64,000 nucleotides of DNA, taken from Anoplolepis gracilipes (Eukaryota; Arthropoda; Insecta; Hymenoptera; Formicidae). Each line of letters starts with the position of its first letter. Positions within the stretch are counted from its first letter, which is position 1. The stretch spans positions 6,650,501-6,714,500 of the forward strand of contig NC_132979.1 of NCBI RefSeq assembly GCF_047496725.1, in the 5' to 3' direction. This document shows positions 1 through 12,200 of the stretch, one piece after another. The position numbers were made by a program, and so were the translations under genes. The notes under the pieces are model-generated. The model did not search any database and was not told where the DNA came from. It was given only the letters and a program-made list of their open reading frames with translations.

Positions 1-369
1 ATCAATTGGCACGACAGTAGCATTATTTATGATTTTTTATATAATCTTTCATTTATCAGGCAATATATGCAAAATTGGAATTCATTTCACATGCATATAT
101 TGACCATTTTACTTTTGTATACTGACTATAATGTATATCAAAGGCACATGAAACTTTAATATCAACTTAATCCTATAATGTTATATATCTGTATTGGCAC
201 AAAAATATCAATGCTAAGAGAGAAAACTATATCTTTTATACTATATTGTTAAACACGAAAATTCGTTAGTAAACTATCATTAGGAAGTTTTCCTGTGTGA
301 CGTAAATATATAGACGTGACATATAGACAGGCCACAATAGTATTTAACAATAAAATGAACATTGATATG
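1..369. other. AT-rich flank downstream of the STIM terminal exon
   Basis: No coding exon is visible. The stretch is either the 3' untranslated region of STIM, if the exon reads through to TGA at 370, or an intron leading to further STIM exons beyond the left edge. Confidence 0.4.
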
Positions 370-3004
370 TCAATCTAAGTACTCATTGATGTCCGTATCC
401 AGCTTACCTGCGACTGCACTGACTGATGATGGTGTGTACACTGAACTTGCTTCATCATCTAAATCATCTTGGCTACTAAGTCGTCCTATAATATATTACA
501 TAGAGATTATTTAAAAATTTATAAAACAGCTTTTATCCTTTTTAAAAAAAAATTGTCAGTAAAGAGTGAGAATAAATAATTGTTTTAACATAAAATGTAT
601 TACATAAGTTTTATATGTGTGTATGTTAGTAACAAAATGTAATTCTTGTATTGAAGTAGAAAAAAAGAATGTATTATTTGATTAATCTTGTAAGTTTTCA
701 GATGCAATAGAAATAAAAATTAATAGCTAGAATAGATGAAATACCTCTTAATCCAAGACCTCTACCATTAGGTGTCCCTCTATACAAAACGGTCTCTAAA
801 TAACTTAATCCATTATTGTTGATTATATTGAAACCACAAAGCAATTCAATTTGCTTCCAACGATGTACCCTTTCTTTCAGCTCGTTTGTTACTTCGTTCA
901 GTGCAGTTCTTGCTTCAACTATACTCTTGTCAACTTCATCAATGGATTTTCCGTGAGTTGAAACAAAGGCACCCACAAAACTGGAACGTTTCTTTCGTAA
1001 TTTCTCACACTGCAAAATAATAGACAAATTTTATTGTTACCAATGGAAAGTTTTTCTCAGCACAATCTGACAAATTAATTATAAAGATGATAATACTTGT
1101 ATCAAATAAAACTTATAAATTGTATTGAATAATTTAAAAATAAAGTTATTTTTCTTACTGCTTCTCTTGCTTGCTGAAGCTGTTTTTCTGCTGCTATCTT
1201 CTTATTTGTATATGCTTTGTTCTCAATTTCATGAGTTAATTGTAGCCAATGCTGCAGACCAGCTGGTGGTGACCAACATCTGTCTTCAAGTTCACCTTCT
1301 GCTCGTTGTAATTCTAGTTTCAACATCTGCAAGATATATAAATTGATAAGAGAGAATAGAAAATATATTAAGTATATTATTATATATGTAAATGTGAAAT
1401 AAATGAGAAACGGCATTAACTTCGATTTCTGCTTTCAACTGTGACACTTCAAGATCTGAATATGAAGTATGTAATCCCAAACTTTCATCTTGCAAACGTT
1501 TTTCCAAATTTTGTTTCTCAGTAGTTGCACTTTCTTGTTCCATTCTTGCTCTCTCCAGCTCTTTCTGCAATTAATTATATAATATTATTTTAAAATAAAA
1601 TTTCCTAATTGTGTGTATGAAGTAATTTACTTTTAATTTTAGAGAACGTTATTAAAAAAAAAATACCTGTAAATTTTCTAGTGCAAGTTCTGCCTTATGC
1701 AAACTTTCCATGTCTTTCATCATTCTATAAAGATCCTTTTGAGAATTTTTCTTTTGTTGATACGCGTACCAGCATCCAATAAGTGCTCCAAATAACAGTG
1801 TAACTAAGATTAAGTCTTTGATACTGTGCCCAATATCTATTAATTAAGAAGTATAGAGTGATTCTTAGAGATAAATATATCAGATAGATAAGCATATAGA
1901 GATAAACATATGGTGCCATAATATTAAATAAATATTACCTTTAGGAGGTCCAAAAAGAACAACATCCATTGCTTTTAAGGCAATTTTTTGTTTGTGAATG
2001 GGATCTTTAATACCCAGAACATTACTAAGATAATGCATATTGTTCACAGCTAATCTAAAATAAATTATAATAAAAAATTTATATATACATATATATTTTA
2101 TACATTTTCACATATTAAAGAATCATAATCTAACAAACTCACCGAGGAAGAGTAGCACCAGTTACACGATGCTGTATAAAAGTAGGAACATATTGAGGAA
2201 GCTCAACGTTGGAAGTTAACCATTCTGATGTCTGTTCTATTGTCCAGTTATGAACCTAATTTATAAAAACGTTACAATTCATGAGATATAATAACATTAC
2301 ATGTGCAAAATCATAGATATCTTTTTTTTTTGTTACTATAATTCCTATATTAAATATTATCTTTGTCATTACTTCTGATCGTAACCAAGCTTCCCAGAGC
2401 TCTCGCACACTGATATGCATATCGTCATTGTGATGGAAAGCCCTCTGCCTCCGTTCATAACCGGCTTCGTACTGTAGTTCTTCTCTTAAAAACTGTCAAA
2501 GTTGAAAATATATTTGTATTTATAACATCTTGTATACATTGTGCGACATATTTTTCTCGCAACAATATAAACATTCTTACATCGTCCGATTCGGATAGAT
2601 CAACGTTTCCATTGGCATCGTCATCCAATTGACTGTGAAGGGACTTTATAGCTTCTAAACCTAGACGATCGTGCGAAGCCATAGTGATGCAAGCTAGGTC
2701 GTCATTACAAGTATCCGCAGCTGGAATAAATTAAATTAACTTAGTAAACTGTTCTCGTGTCCTAAGTGTCATCCGTGAATACTCGAAATATGACGACTTT
2801 ACTAGGTTCGTGAGCCACCGCTTGGGCCACTCCATCTCTGGTGAGGGGGGAAAACGCTACTATCTTGGAATGTGAAGCGCTCGAGGCACCGGTCTGAAAG
2901 GTCGGGGTGGAATCGAGGGCTCCGCCGGTGGCCGCTACCGTGTCGAACAACCAGTACAGCAGATGAATTCCCAACGGTAGAAGCGTGTTCACGGATGTTC
3001 GCAT
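370..3004 (-). CDS. Stim: STIM, endoplasmic-reticulum calcium sensor (possibly incomplete at 3' end)
   Basis: Stromal interaction molecule: a single-pass ER protein that senses luminal calcium and opens Orai channels at ER-plasma membrane contacts. Exons (transcript order): 3004-2803, 2720-2581, 2492-2373, 2255-2143, 2054-1939, 1836-1667, 1564-1421, 1326-1159, 1009-745, 485-408. Phases join cleanly. Order along the protein: hydrophobic signal peptide (about 1-25); EF-hand with an acidic loop (DDDANGNVD, about 90-100) and a hidden second EF-hand; SAM domain (about 155-225); transmembrane segment (about 237-253, LILVTLLFGALIG); long coiled coil to about 450 including the CAD/SOAR Orai-activating region; short acidic Ser-rich tail. 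The start is the ATG opening the signal peptide. The last exon ends at a possible donor (GTAAGC) but also reads through to TGA at 370-372, giving 517 residues; Drosophila Stim is roughly 570. The tail end is therefore uncertain; the domain identity is very secure. Confidence 0.93.
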
Positions 3005-4326
3005 CTTAGGTTAGCGCTCCAGCTTCCTTCACTGACAGCTTCGCGCCCCTCTGCGCGCGATCCAACAGGCAAGATCCGCGGAGGACACAGCGGAGAAAAC
3101 CGTTGCAAGCTGTTCTCTCTCTCGCTCTCCTCTCCCGTGCTCACTAGCCGATGCTGCTGATTCGCGATCGTGAATGTATTCAAGGTTACTACAATTCGGA
3201 CCCGGACCGACGATATATCTCGACGGGCGCATAACAAGCGTGACCGATTACGAGTGGGATGGCTTTATAAATGTGTCACGCGCTAATATTATCAGCTCCA
3301 TAAAGGCAGACTCCGCTGTTAATGCCCGCGATACATGAAAATATTTTATTGCTTCGTTAATTAAGTCAAATTAAGTACATACACGCACTCTTACTATATC
3401 CCGAATCAGATGTTTTATCCAAGGCTACTAATAGCACTTCCGATTCACACGACCTAATCGATTTAAGATCAACTTTCATGTGAACGTTTAGATCGTATTT
3501 TATTTGGAAAAAAAAAATATACGGATAAATAAATGTGTATGTACTCTCTTTTTTTGTTTCTTATACTTATGCGACTATTGTTTTAATTCAAAGTGCGCCT
3601 CTGTTCGAGAGGAAATATTCTTGATTTACGTTCCACGAAAAACGGCTGGGAAACCAATCGAGAAATAAAATCTTCCTCGGAGAGATGACGTTTTTGGGGA
3701 ACGTAACCTTGGAGCGAAATAAAAATTCATGAAAATTGAACGTAATATAATTTATATATATACATACATGTCGCGGCCAAAATCAGAAAGAGACGGGTAT
3801 ATTTCTGGTTGGATCTCTGTCTCTTTTATGAAGCGCTGCTGTCATCAGAATTTCTGAGATGCAATGTCGCATCTAGATATTTCGTGCACCATGACTCAGA
3901 ATTGTGTCTAACATTTTAGCATTCGTGTTTGATATATATACATGTGAGAGATTAAACATAAGGTTAAAAAGGATAAATAATAAAGATTTCGTAAATAATG
4001 TTGAAAATACAGATTACCACAGCTAAACCTACTTCTTTTTCAGACGAAACACGAGCTTGCGAATTTTGGTTTTGACGTACGATATGTTACTCAAATATAT
4101 CGATGTATACGAGAAAACTATGCGTCAGATATAAATAAAGAACGTTTGTTATGCTCGAATGACGAATTCAGGCGTTTCGCGCTTTAGAATATTCGTCTGA
4201 CTAAGGAAAAGAGGACTACGAGAATGTTGAGTGCGACAAGGAAATCAGAAAAGATTTATTTTAACGTAATTTTGCTTCGAGTCGAATAATCTTCGTAATC
4301 GAAGTGTGTTTCGATGCAAAGTAGAA
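3005..4326. promoter_or_regulatory. Shared upstream region between divergent STIM and saxophone-like genes
   Basis: About 1.3 kb separates two divergent start codons. The part next to STIM (about 3005-3300) is relatively GC-rich with CT-rich tracts and is probably 5' UTR and promoter of STIM. The rest is AT-rich. Open frames here on the minus strand lack splice or family support and are not called as genes. Confidence 0.45.
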
Positions 4327-6928
4327 ATGGCGGATGCTATATTTGTCACGCATTTCGTACTCTTGTTGACATTCAAATTATGTTCAGGTATATATACAGG
4401 GATATAAATTATCGTGATATTGATCTTATAATGTGTAATTCTAAATGAGATTTAGATATTTATATTTTTATTTATTGCGTTACTCAAATATGCTGTTTTG
4501 CACGTGTATTAGCCTAGTCCAGCAAAGAAATTGTTTGTCTTTATGAGAAAGTTTATGAGTAAATGAAACTCAATTTATACAATATATATCGCAAAAATTA
4601 AAATATAAATATTTTATAATATATATTAGTACGATATATATCGCAGAAATTTCTGGACTTTTTCATTAATTTTTATTACAAAATTATTGCATGTTTTACT
4701 TAATATGTTTATATAGTTTTTAATTTATATTTTAGGCGAAGGAGCAATTGCGTTACAAGAGCAAGATACTTCTCTTGACAACGAAAAATTAAATTTACAT
4801 GAATCGCATAGTCTTGTTAACAATGCGGTTGGTCAGAGACGTTTCAAGTGCCATATATGTGAAGATTTTGAGTGTTCAATATCTAGCATTTGTGAAGATG
4901 CAATCACTGTAAACATTTTTGAATTTATATTACATTTTTTCTTGTAGAATATAAATTAACATCTTTATTTTGTTTCATAGTGTTGGAAAGCCAGGGTGAA
5001 AGAAGCTGAAGGTACCGAATCTTTTAGCCGTGGCTGTTACAAATTAGATGAACATAAATTGTTTTTATGTAATAAAGAAAACCAAAATGCAGAACAGAAA
5101 GAAAGACATGTGAGAGGGTTAAAAAGCGGTGTTCAATATTCCGTGGAATGCTGCCAAGGAGATTTTTGTAATGTCGGGCCATATCCTGTACTGCAAAATT
5201 ATTCAACTAGTAAGATAATTTAGTCTCTGTAGACATATACATGAAAATATACATATAAAATTAAATTGTAATAAGATTATGGATTTTGTTAGAAGCAGTT
5301 TTTATATTTGTATACTGTTTTCAGATGCTGATAGAGGAAATTATGTAGTGAAATTAACTTTTGCGATTCTCGGGCCAATGATCGCATTGATTGTTGCTGG
5401 AGGAGTTCTATTCTGTTTATTGGCGCATCGAACGCGAAGAAAACGACCGATGGCATCGCGTCGGAACAAACTTATTGTAGACTCCGAAATTGAGCCTTCC
5501 ATGTTACATTTCTCTTTTTCCTCGCCTGCATCGTCCGCCACTTATCATACACACGAGCTTAGAGCAACAGCTGCTGGTGATAGTACACTTAAGGTACATA
5601 GTGCTACTATTTATTTTTCTTTACATAACCCGTGTATGTTAATTAATTACGCAACGTTTGTTAATTAACTTTACCAACTATATTTTTGTAGGAGTACCTA
5701 GACGGACGAAGTTTAACCAGTGGTTCTGGTTCTGGATTGCCCTTACTAGTACAAAGAACTTTAGCTAAACAAGTAGCTTTAGTAGAGTGTCTCGGTAACG
5801 GTAGCAGTGGAGGATTCGGTGGAGAAGTGTGGAGAGGGATTTGGCATGGCGAGAACGTAGCAGTAAAAATTTATTTTTCACGGGACGAAGCTGCGTGGGC
5901 TCGAGAGACCGAGGTTTATTCTCAATTGTTGCCATCTAGACACGACAATATTCTGGGATATGTCGGCAGCGATATGACGAGTAGAGCCAGCTGCACTCAG
6001 CTCTGGTTGGTAACGCAATATCATCCTCTCGGTTCGCTCTTCGATCACCTCAATCGATCGCCGCATCCGTTGACGCATCATCAGACACTCAATATTTGTC
6101 TGAGCATCGCTAACGGTTTGCTCTATTTGCACACGGAGATTCATGGTACTAGAGGGAAACCAGCTATGGCCCATCGTAATCTTAAATCCAAAAATATCTT
6201 GGTCAAGACTAACGGTGGTTGCGTAATCGCCGATTTCGCATTAGCGGCTACGCAGGATCGCCTTACGGCGGACAGAGTCGACTTACGACAAGGAACTAAA
6301 CGTTATATGAGTCCCGAGATTCTCGATCAAACGTTAGTGGAACATTTTTTTTTTTCCTTTTTCACTTTCATTATAAGCTAGCCAAATTGATCGCAATCCC
6401 TTTTCTGATTCATTTTCAGAGTAAACATCGAATGTTTAGAGAGCTTCAGACGGGCCGATATCTATAGTTTAGGATTGGTAATGTGGGAAGTCTGTCGCAG
6501 ATGTATAAGCAATGGTGTAGCCTTGGAATACACGATGCCGTATTATGAATGGCTGCCAAGCAATAATCAAGAACCCTCCATAGAAGAAATGCGTAAATTA
6601 ATCTCGCTCGACCAACGAAGGCCGCCGCTTCCTAATAGATGGCATTCCGACCCGGTAAATTATTTTTATGACTCTAGCATTTATCAGAGAAATATTGACC
6701 TAACCTACACATATATCAGAGCTGGAAAGATCAAGTTTGACATTATTTATTACATGAATAATTGGAATAAATTTTAATCTTCTTTTGCAGACATTAGCCG
6801 GGATGGGAAAGTTAATGCGAGAGTGTTGGCATGGGAAACCGGCGGCCAGATTACCTATTCTTAGGGTAAAGAAGACACTCGTTAAATTAGCAGCTAGCGA
6901 TTCTCGTGTTCATTTACCGCTCGATTGA
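4327..6928 (+). CDS. sax: Saxophone-like BMP type I receptor with altered catalytic motifs
   Basis: Type I TGF-beta/BMP receptor Ser/Thr kinase, 581 residues, family-typical length. Exons: 4327-4387, 4736-4908, 4981-5209, 5325-5593, 5692-6332, 6420-6654, 6791-6928. Features: signal peptide (1-20); Cys-rich ligand-binding ectodomain (about 53-145, with the ECCQGDFCN end typical of the family); transmembrane helix (about 163-186); GS box (SLTSGSGSGLP, 251-261); kinase domain with VAVK (Lys303) and an ALK1/2-type L45 loop (SDMTSR..CTQLWL), which places it with Saxophone rather than Thickveins or Baboon. Odd points: the catalytic loop is HRN (Asn407, normally Asp), the metal-binding motif is DFA (Ala427, normally Gly), and the glycine loop is about four residues longer than usual. 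Frame, splice sites and C-lobe (SPE, CRR.ISNG, DQRRP) are intact, so it is not a decayed gene. In the family the receptor is phosphorylated on the GS box by type II receptors and then phosphorylates Mad; whether this protein can do so is doubtful. Confidence 0.92.
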
Positions 6929-8149
6929 CCAGCATTCATCTTACCGAGCTCTCTTTCATCCATGTATTTATTACTGTTGCTGCAACAACCCGTCATGTGC
7001 ATTGCAAGTTCGATCATTATCATCATCATCATCAATAACAATCGTGCGTTATCGGATGCATTATATCAAGAAAATAAAAAAAAATATCGCATATCGACAT
7101 ATCGAAATAATAATGTTAATACATTTGTTAATGTTTGGCATATGAATTTTGTTGCCTTACGTTCTTTATTACTGTTACCATTCTGGAACAATGATAGTAT
7201 TAAGTGTATAGTTTTGTAGCGTCAATTGAACCAAATCGCTAAGTAGAAATATTGTTAATTCCACAAGATGGTTCGAAATAATCTGTTAAAAAAAAACGGA
7301 TACAGTGTGTGGAATGTACAATAAATTTTGTTCATAATCTATGCAAATGAGACAGGAACGCGATTTAATTCAATATGTATGTAATACATTTCAATTACGT
7401 TCAAAATTTAGCGAAAATGTACTCTACTTATATGTAATAATCACTATTTTAATTCATATCGACAAAACGATAGTTTACTTAATTTTTATATCATTTATAA
7501 ACGATTATAGCTCGACTCTGTTGTCATTTAAAAATAGGAATCTGTTTTATTGAATCAGTGTAACATAATAATAGTTTAAATTTCATTTGAAGATCTTTTT
7601 AGAGATTATCGTGCGCAATAGTTCCAATAAGTGATCAAAACATATTTGTAAATAGTGTGTATCTCTGTATCGATATAACTATTGTATAATTAATTACACA
7701 ACTATTATCATGTCTTTCTCATAAAATCACCAGCGAGATATAGATAAAAATGAGTATGAAAGTAAGCAAAGACTAATATACATAAAAGATATACATCTTT
7801 CTGTATAATACTTGTCATAATTTTATGAACTGCTTTCTTATAGGCCATATATCACTTGGCGATCGCAAGGTCCGTGAGATTATTTCAAAATTTTATTCAT
7901 TGAAAATTGAATAAAGATAAATGTCCGCGAATGTTGCGGTCGTCAAGTGGAATATACCCTTACTGTTTATACATAAATAACCAATGCATTATAAAGATGA
8001 GGATGGATGTATAAATAGCAGAATATGGTCTATAATTGTACGTAATAAAATTATTGTACAAAGGTTTTTGTACGTAACAAAATACAAATACTACATATTT
8101 ACTTAACATGAATATAATACAATGCGATAGACTTTATTTTAAAATCTGA
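6929..8149. other. 3' untranslated and intergenic region between convergent genes
   Basis: AT-rich sequence following the receptor stop. A polyadenylation signal AATAAA lies at 7320-7325, about 390 bases after the stop, and another at about 7909. On the opposite strand AATAAA (positions 8133-8138 read on the minus strand) sits only about a dozen bases past the stop of the next gene. Short open frames here have no splice or family support. Confidence 0.5.
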
Positions 8150-8671
8150 TTATTCCTCGAGAGGCAATGACAGTAATCTCCTTAACAATATTCCATTATC
8201 TAAATTATAGTTGCCAATACATTGCTCAAAGAATTGCCGGAGATGTGACGGATCGTTCGTGTGTAATAAAATGATAAACATGTATCGCCATACTAAAGGT
8301 TCTAATTCAACTGGATATTCGAGAAGTCTAGGAAGTAAGTTTAACGCATGAATCCAATCTTGACGATTGATGTAAGATTGCATTTCTGATAGTGCTAGGC
8401 TTTTTGAAAATCCTACGAGTGATGTTCTGTTTCTTCTACCACCCTGGAAACTCTTGCAATAATGGGCTTGACGATCCTTTGCTATTTCTGTCATATCTTT
8501 TCGCCGTTTTTTATCAACCTTACGTTTTATCATTGTTAAAGCTTTCTCCTAAAAAATCATATCATAGTACTTGATTATATTATATAATTGATAATTGTCA
8601 TAGTTGTTAAAAAAATTACATACCACGCTGGATTTTCTAATTTTTAGAGGTGATGTCAAATCACACGACAT
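8150..8671 (-). CDS. Short basic protein resembling the N-terminal part of TAF1A (RNA polymerase I factor)
   Basis: Two exons, 8671-8624 and 8548-8150, joined in phase 0, give a 148-residue protein. The donor (GTATGT) and acceptor (TTTTTTAG) are good, and a polyadenylation signal follows the stop at once. The first third is very basic (KRKVDKKRRKDM) and could direct nuclear or nucleolar entry. The rest is predicted helical, with a pattern of aromatic and Leu residues (WIHALNLLPRLLE, VWRYMFIILL) that reminds me of the early helical repeat of TAF1A, a subunit of the SL1/TIF-IB complex that recruits RNA polymerase I to rDNA. Vertebrate TAF1A is about 450 residues, so this would be a much shorter relative. 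The gene is surely real; the family assignment is tentative. It is divergent from the GON4L gene, with 570 bp between start codons. Confidence 0.6.
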
Positions 8672-9241
8672 AATTATCTTCTGGACAGTTATTATTATTA
8701 TTCTTTCTTAAATTTCTGACGCACATACGAAGTATCAGATAATCCTTTGCGTTCTCAAGATATAAAGTTTATATTCTTGAAAATAAGACACCTCTTATAT
8801 TTCTGGCGTGTAATTACAGGTTTTTTTTTTTAGTTGATAGAGGGAAAGAGTAGTACCTTTTTTTCTTTCTCTTACAAGTCTTCCCATAGGTAAAGAGGAA
8901 ATAAAAAGTGCAGCCGAAAAATAAAAAATAAATCTCATGAAAACTAGACAGAAGCCTCAACTCCTGAAATAAAACACGTGTATATTCGAGCATTGGAAAG
9001 AGAGAAAGAGAGAGAAGGTAAAAAAGTGCAGAAAGTGCAAGCAAAACAGAGAGCAGATCTAACCTTTTAACATCAGCTGATCGCACGCGATATTTTCAAA
9101 AAATTGGAGACATGGTATACTGTTTTAGTATGCACATTCGAAATAGTGAATTGGTTTCTGGAAGAATAAAATCGCAGTTGGAGTTTACGATCATCTTTAT
9201 AGATTTGGTAAAAATTAATCTTTATTAAAAAAAAAAAAAAA
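8672..9241. promoter_or_regulatory. Bidirectional promoter region of the TAF1A-like and GON4L genes
   Basis: 570 bp between two divergent start codons, with no coding exon recognised. It must contain both 5' UTRs and both promoters. A run of 15 A lies immediately before the GON4L start codon. Confidence 0.5.
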
Positions 9242-12200
9242 ATGGAGAAACCTACTGTGCAAAATGAAACCGATTCATCGGCATCCTCGGTTTCATTCAT
9301 TGAATCGCCCAGAAAATGCAATTTGTCTTTCTCGATTAACTTTGATTTTACCGATGTCGATAGCGAAAATTCTACTGATTCCGAAAATGCAGATTTACAA
9401 ATAGATATATCCGAAGTTGACAATTATGAGCCGTCTAGCAAGCATAAAAGAGAAGCTATTGATGAAGCATCGGTACTTAATAAAATGGAAGAAGAGATTG
9501 AGAGACAGCTTGATGCCAAAGCTGCCAAAACTAATTTAACTGCCACTAACGTTAAAAATATACTGAAACATGTGATCCCTTATGAACATTTAATGACAAT
9601 GATACAAAAATGGCTTCAAGATACAGAAAATGATATTAACTTTGGTCCCAAACTCACTAGAGCTAAAGCTAAGTATGTATTGTTTTATTTATTGTTAATT
9701 TTATTCTTCATATATATAATAATTATTTTCTCTGTGTATGCATGAATAAAATTTTTAACTTATTTCTTATAGAAAATTGGCAGCTGCACAGGTCAATATA
9801 CCATGGCCTATTACTACAACACAAAAAGCTTCATCGGAAGTGCAAGCTTTGATTCAAGAAGAACTGTCAGAAGATTCATCCGATGAAGAATATAATCCTG
9901 ATCATGATAAACATACAGAGAGTGATGATGATAGAGAAGTGGAAAATATAGCTAGTAATGATATGGAATCACAACAATCAACATCAACAAATAAGAATGT
10001 AGTTTGCCCTGAACAACAAAGGTCATCAGATGTACAATATGATCCTGAAGGAATTTTTAAAATACCAACATATATGTGAGAAAGATTTATTTACATATAT
10101 TTACTATAACTATGAATAATATTACAACAGAAATTGATTTGATTATAATTTAATATATAATAGTTGAAACTTTTCAAGTTTTCTTGATATTGTCAATTTA
10201 TTTTCATTTATTGACAAATATTACATTTCAGTATTCCACATGTTGTAACAAAAGAAGAAAGTATTGGTCAGAGAACACGCTCTAAATTATCTTTAAGTGA
10301 AACTTCTTTGGAGGAAATAGAACAAGCATTTATACCACCTGACATAACTGCCGATATGACTGAGGATTGGGATTTTGAACTTGATGAAGATTGGGATAAT
10401 TTTTTAAAAGAATTTACGCAACCTTTAACACAAGAACCAGCTGTAGAAGATGATCCAGAAGCAGATCCAGAATATAACATTTTAGAGGACGAAGAAACAG
10501 ATTTATGTGTGTATTGTTATCTAAAATAACTCTTCTACATATTTTAGTCTTCTATTTTCTTTATTGACAAGTGATCATAATTTTTAACTTTGATAAATAT
10601 TAATAGTGGACAAGGAAGAACTCAGGACAGATAAAGCAGTAGAAGTTCCTCGTAAAGAACAATACGATTTAATTGCAGAATTACTTGAATTAGCCCCTAT
10701 GTTCTCAACACAAGAAGAAGAAGAAATATCAAAAAGAAAAAAGATTCCAGATAATACAACTCCACCGATTGAAACTAATACTTTGGTAAGAAAAATTATT
10801 TATGTTATGTATTAAAAAGCAGCGGTATTTGAACTGTTACATTTTAATGTTTTTAGAATTCTTCTATGGTAGAACTTTTACCGGTACTTGCAGAACCTGA
10901 ATTACCAAAGGCAATAAATTTTGAACAACGTCTTTTATTAGCTACACAATTTCGGCAACATATACAATTAATGGCACAGCATTTTGTCATGACTTATATG
11001 CATCCGGAATATCATTCACTATCAAAAACATGTAAACATAACTTGAATAGTTTAAGGTATGAAGAGAGAGAGGAAAATATAATATATTAGAAGATAATAA
11101 ATCAGAAAGACAAAAATCATAAAATTCTGATACATTCTAGATATTTAATGAACGGCCCAAATTCTGTATTTAATGCAGAGAATTTGGAAGAAGCTTTAAA
11201 ATTAGTATCAACTTGGGAAAATAAGTTTTCTGACACACAATTCTATACAGATTTCAAACAAAGTACAGTAACAGATAATATTGCTAAAGTTAAAACGTCT
11301 CATACAAATAAGCAAGTATATGTTGAACAATTTCTTCCTGAATTAGAAAAAGTATTTGTTGAAAGTAAGGCTCTTATGTATCCGCAACTTTTACCACAAA
11401 TGCCTTTTAGAAGTGGAGTTAAACTTACAAAATCTACATATTCAAAAGCAGAAGAAACGTAAGTATTTTCAAACTTATGTACTAAAATATGTTTTATTTC
11501 ATTCTATTTTATTCTAATAATTTTCAGTTTAATTGCGCTAGGCATAGAACAATTTTTACCATTTGTTGCATCTAGACCAAGAAAGCTTCGCACAAAGAAA
11601 ATACTGTTATTTGATGCCGCTCAACTTATTTGTTTCTATCTATTACCATGTAGAGATGCGCAAGGAATAATACATCATATCAGGAAACGTCGCGCTTCTA
11701 AAGATGATAATCCAATTAAGGTATGTATTGAATAATTTACAAATCTTATTGCAACTACAGTTAAATTTTGTTTTATTTTATATTTTGTAGCATTATTTTG
11801 AGAAAGGTTGTGCTCCTAGAATAATACATCGCATAACACTTGATAATAAACCCAAACCTCCAAAAGATCAATCAATAAATCTTTTACCTGTAAGGTGGCA
11901 AATATATCTCAGTAATGTAAGTATATAACAATTACAATTTTGCTAATATCTATTTAAAAATAATTATATTATATTTGATATATAAAATTTTATTTACACA
12001 TTATATTATACATACAATAATTGTAATGGCTTAGGTACTTATATAACGTTTAATAATAATTATTTATTTATTTATTGTTACAGCAAAAAGAATACAAGAA
12101 TAATTCAAAAAATAATTATATATTTGATTCAAATAGTAATCTTGGAAAACAATGGATTAACATGAATGCAATAATGAAGTCGTATCCTACTGTTCCTAGT

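Noticed and set aside
3029..3237. Minus-strand open frames upstream of STIM
   Set aside because: They overlap each other in different frames in a CT-rich 5' region and have no domain, splice or start support; treated as 5' UTR or promoter.
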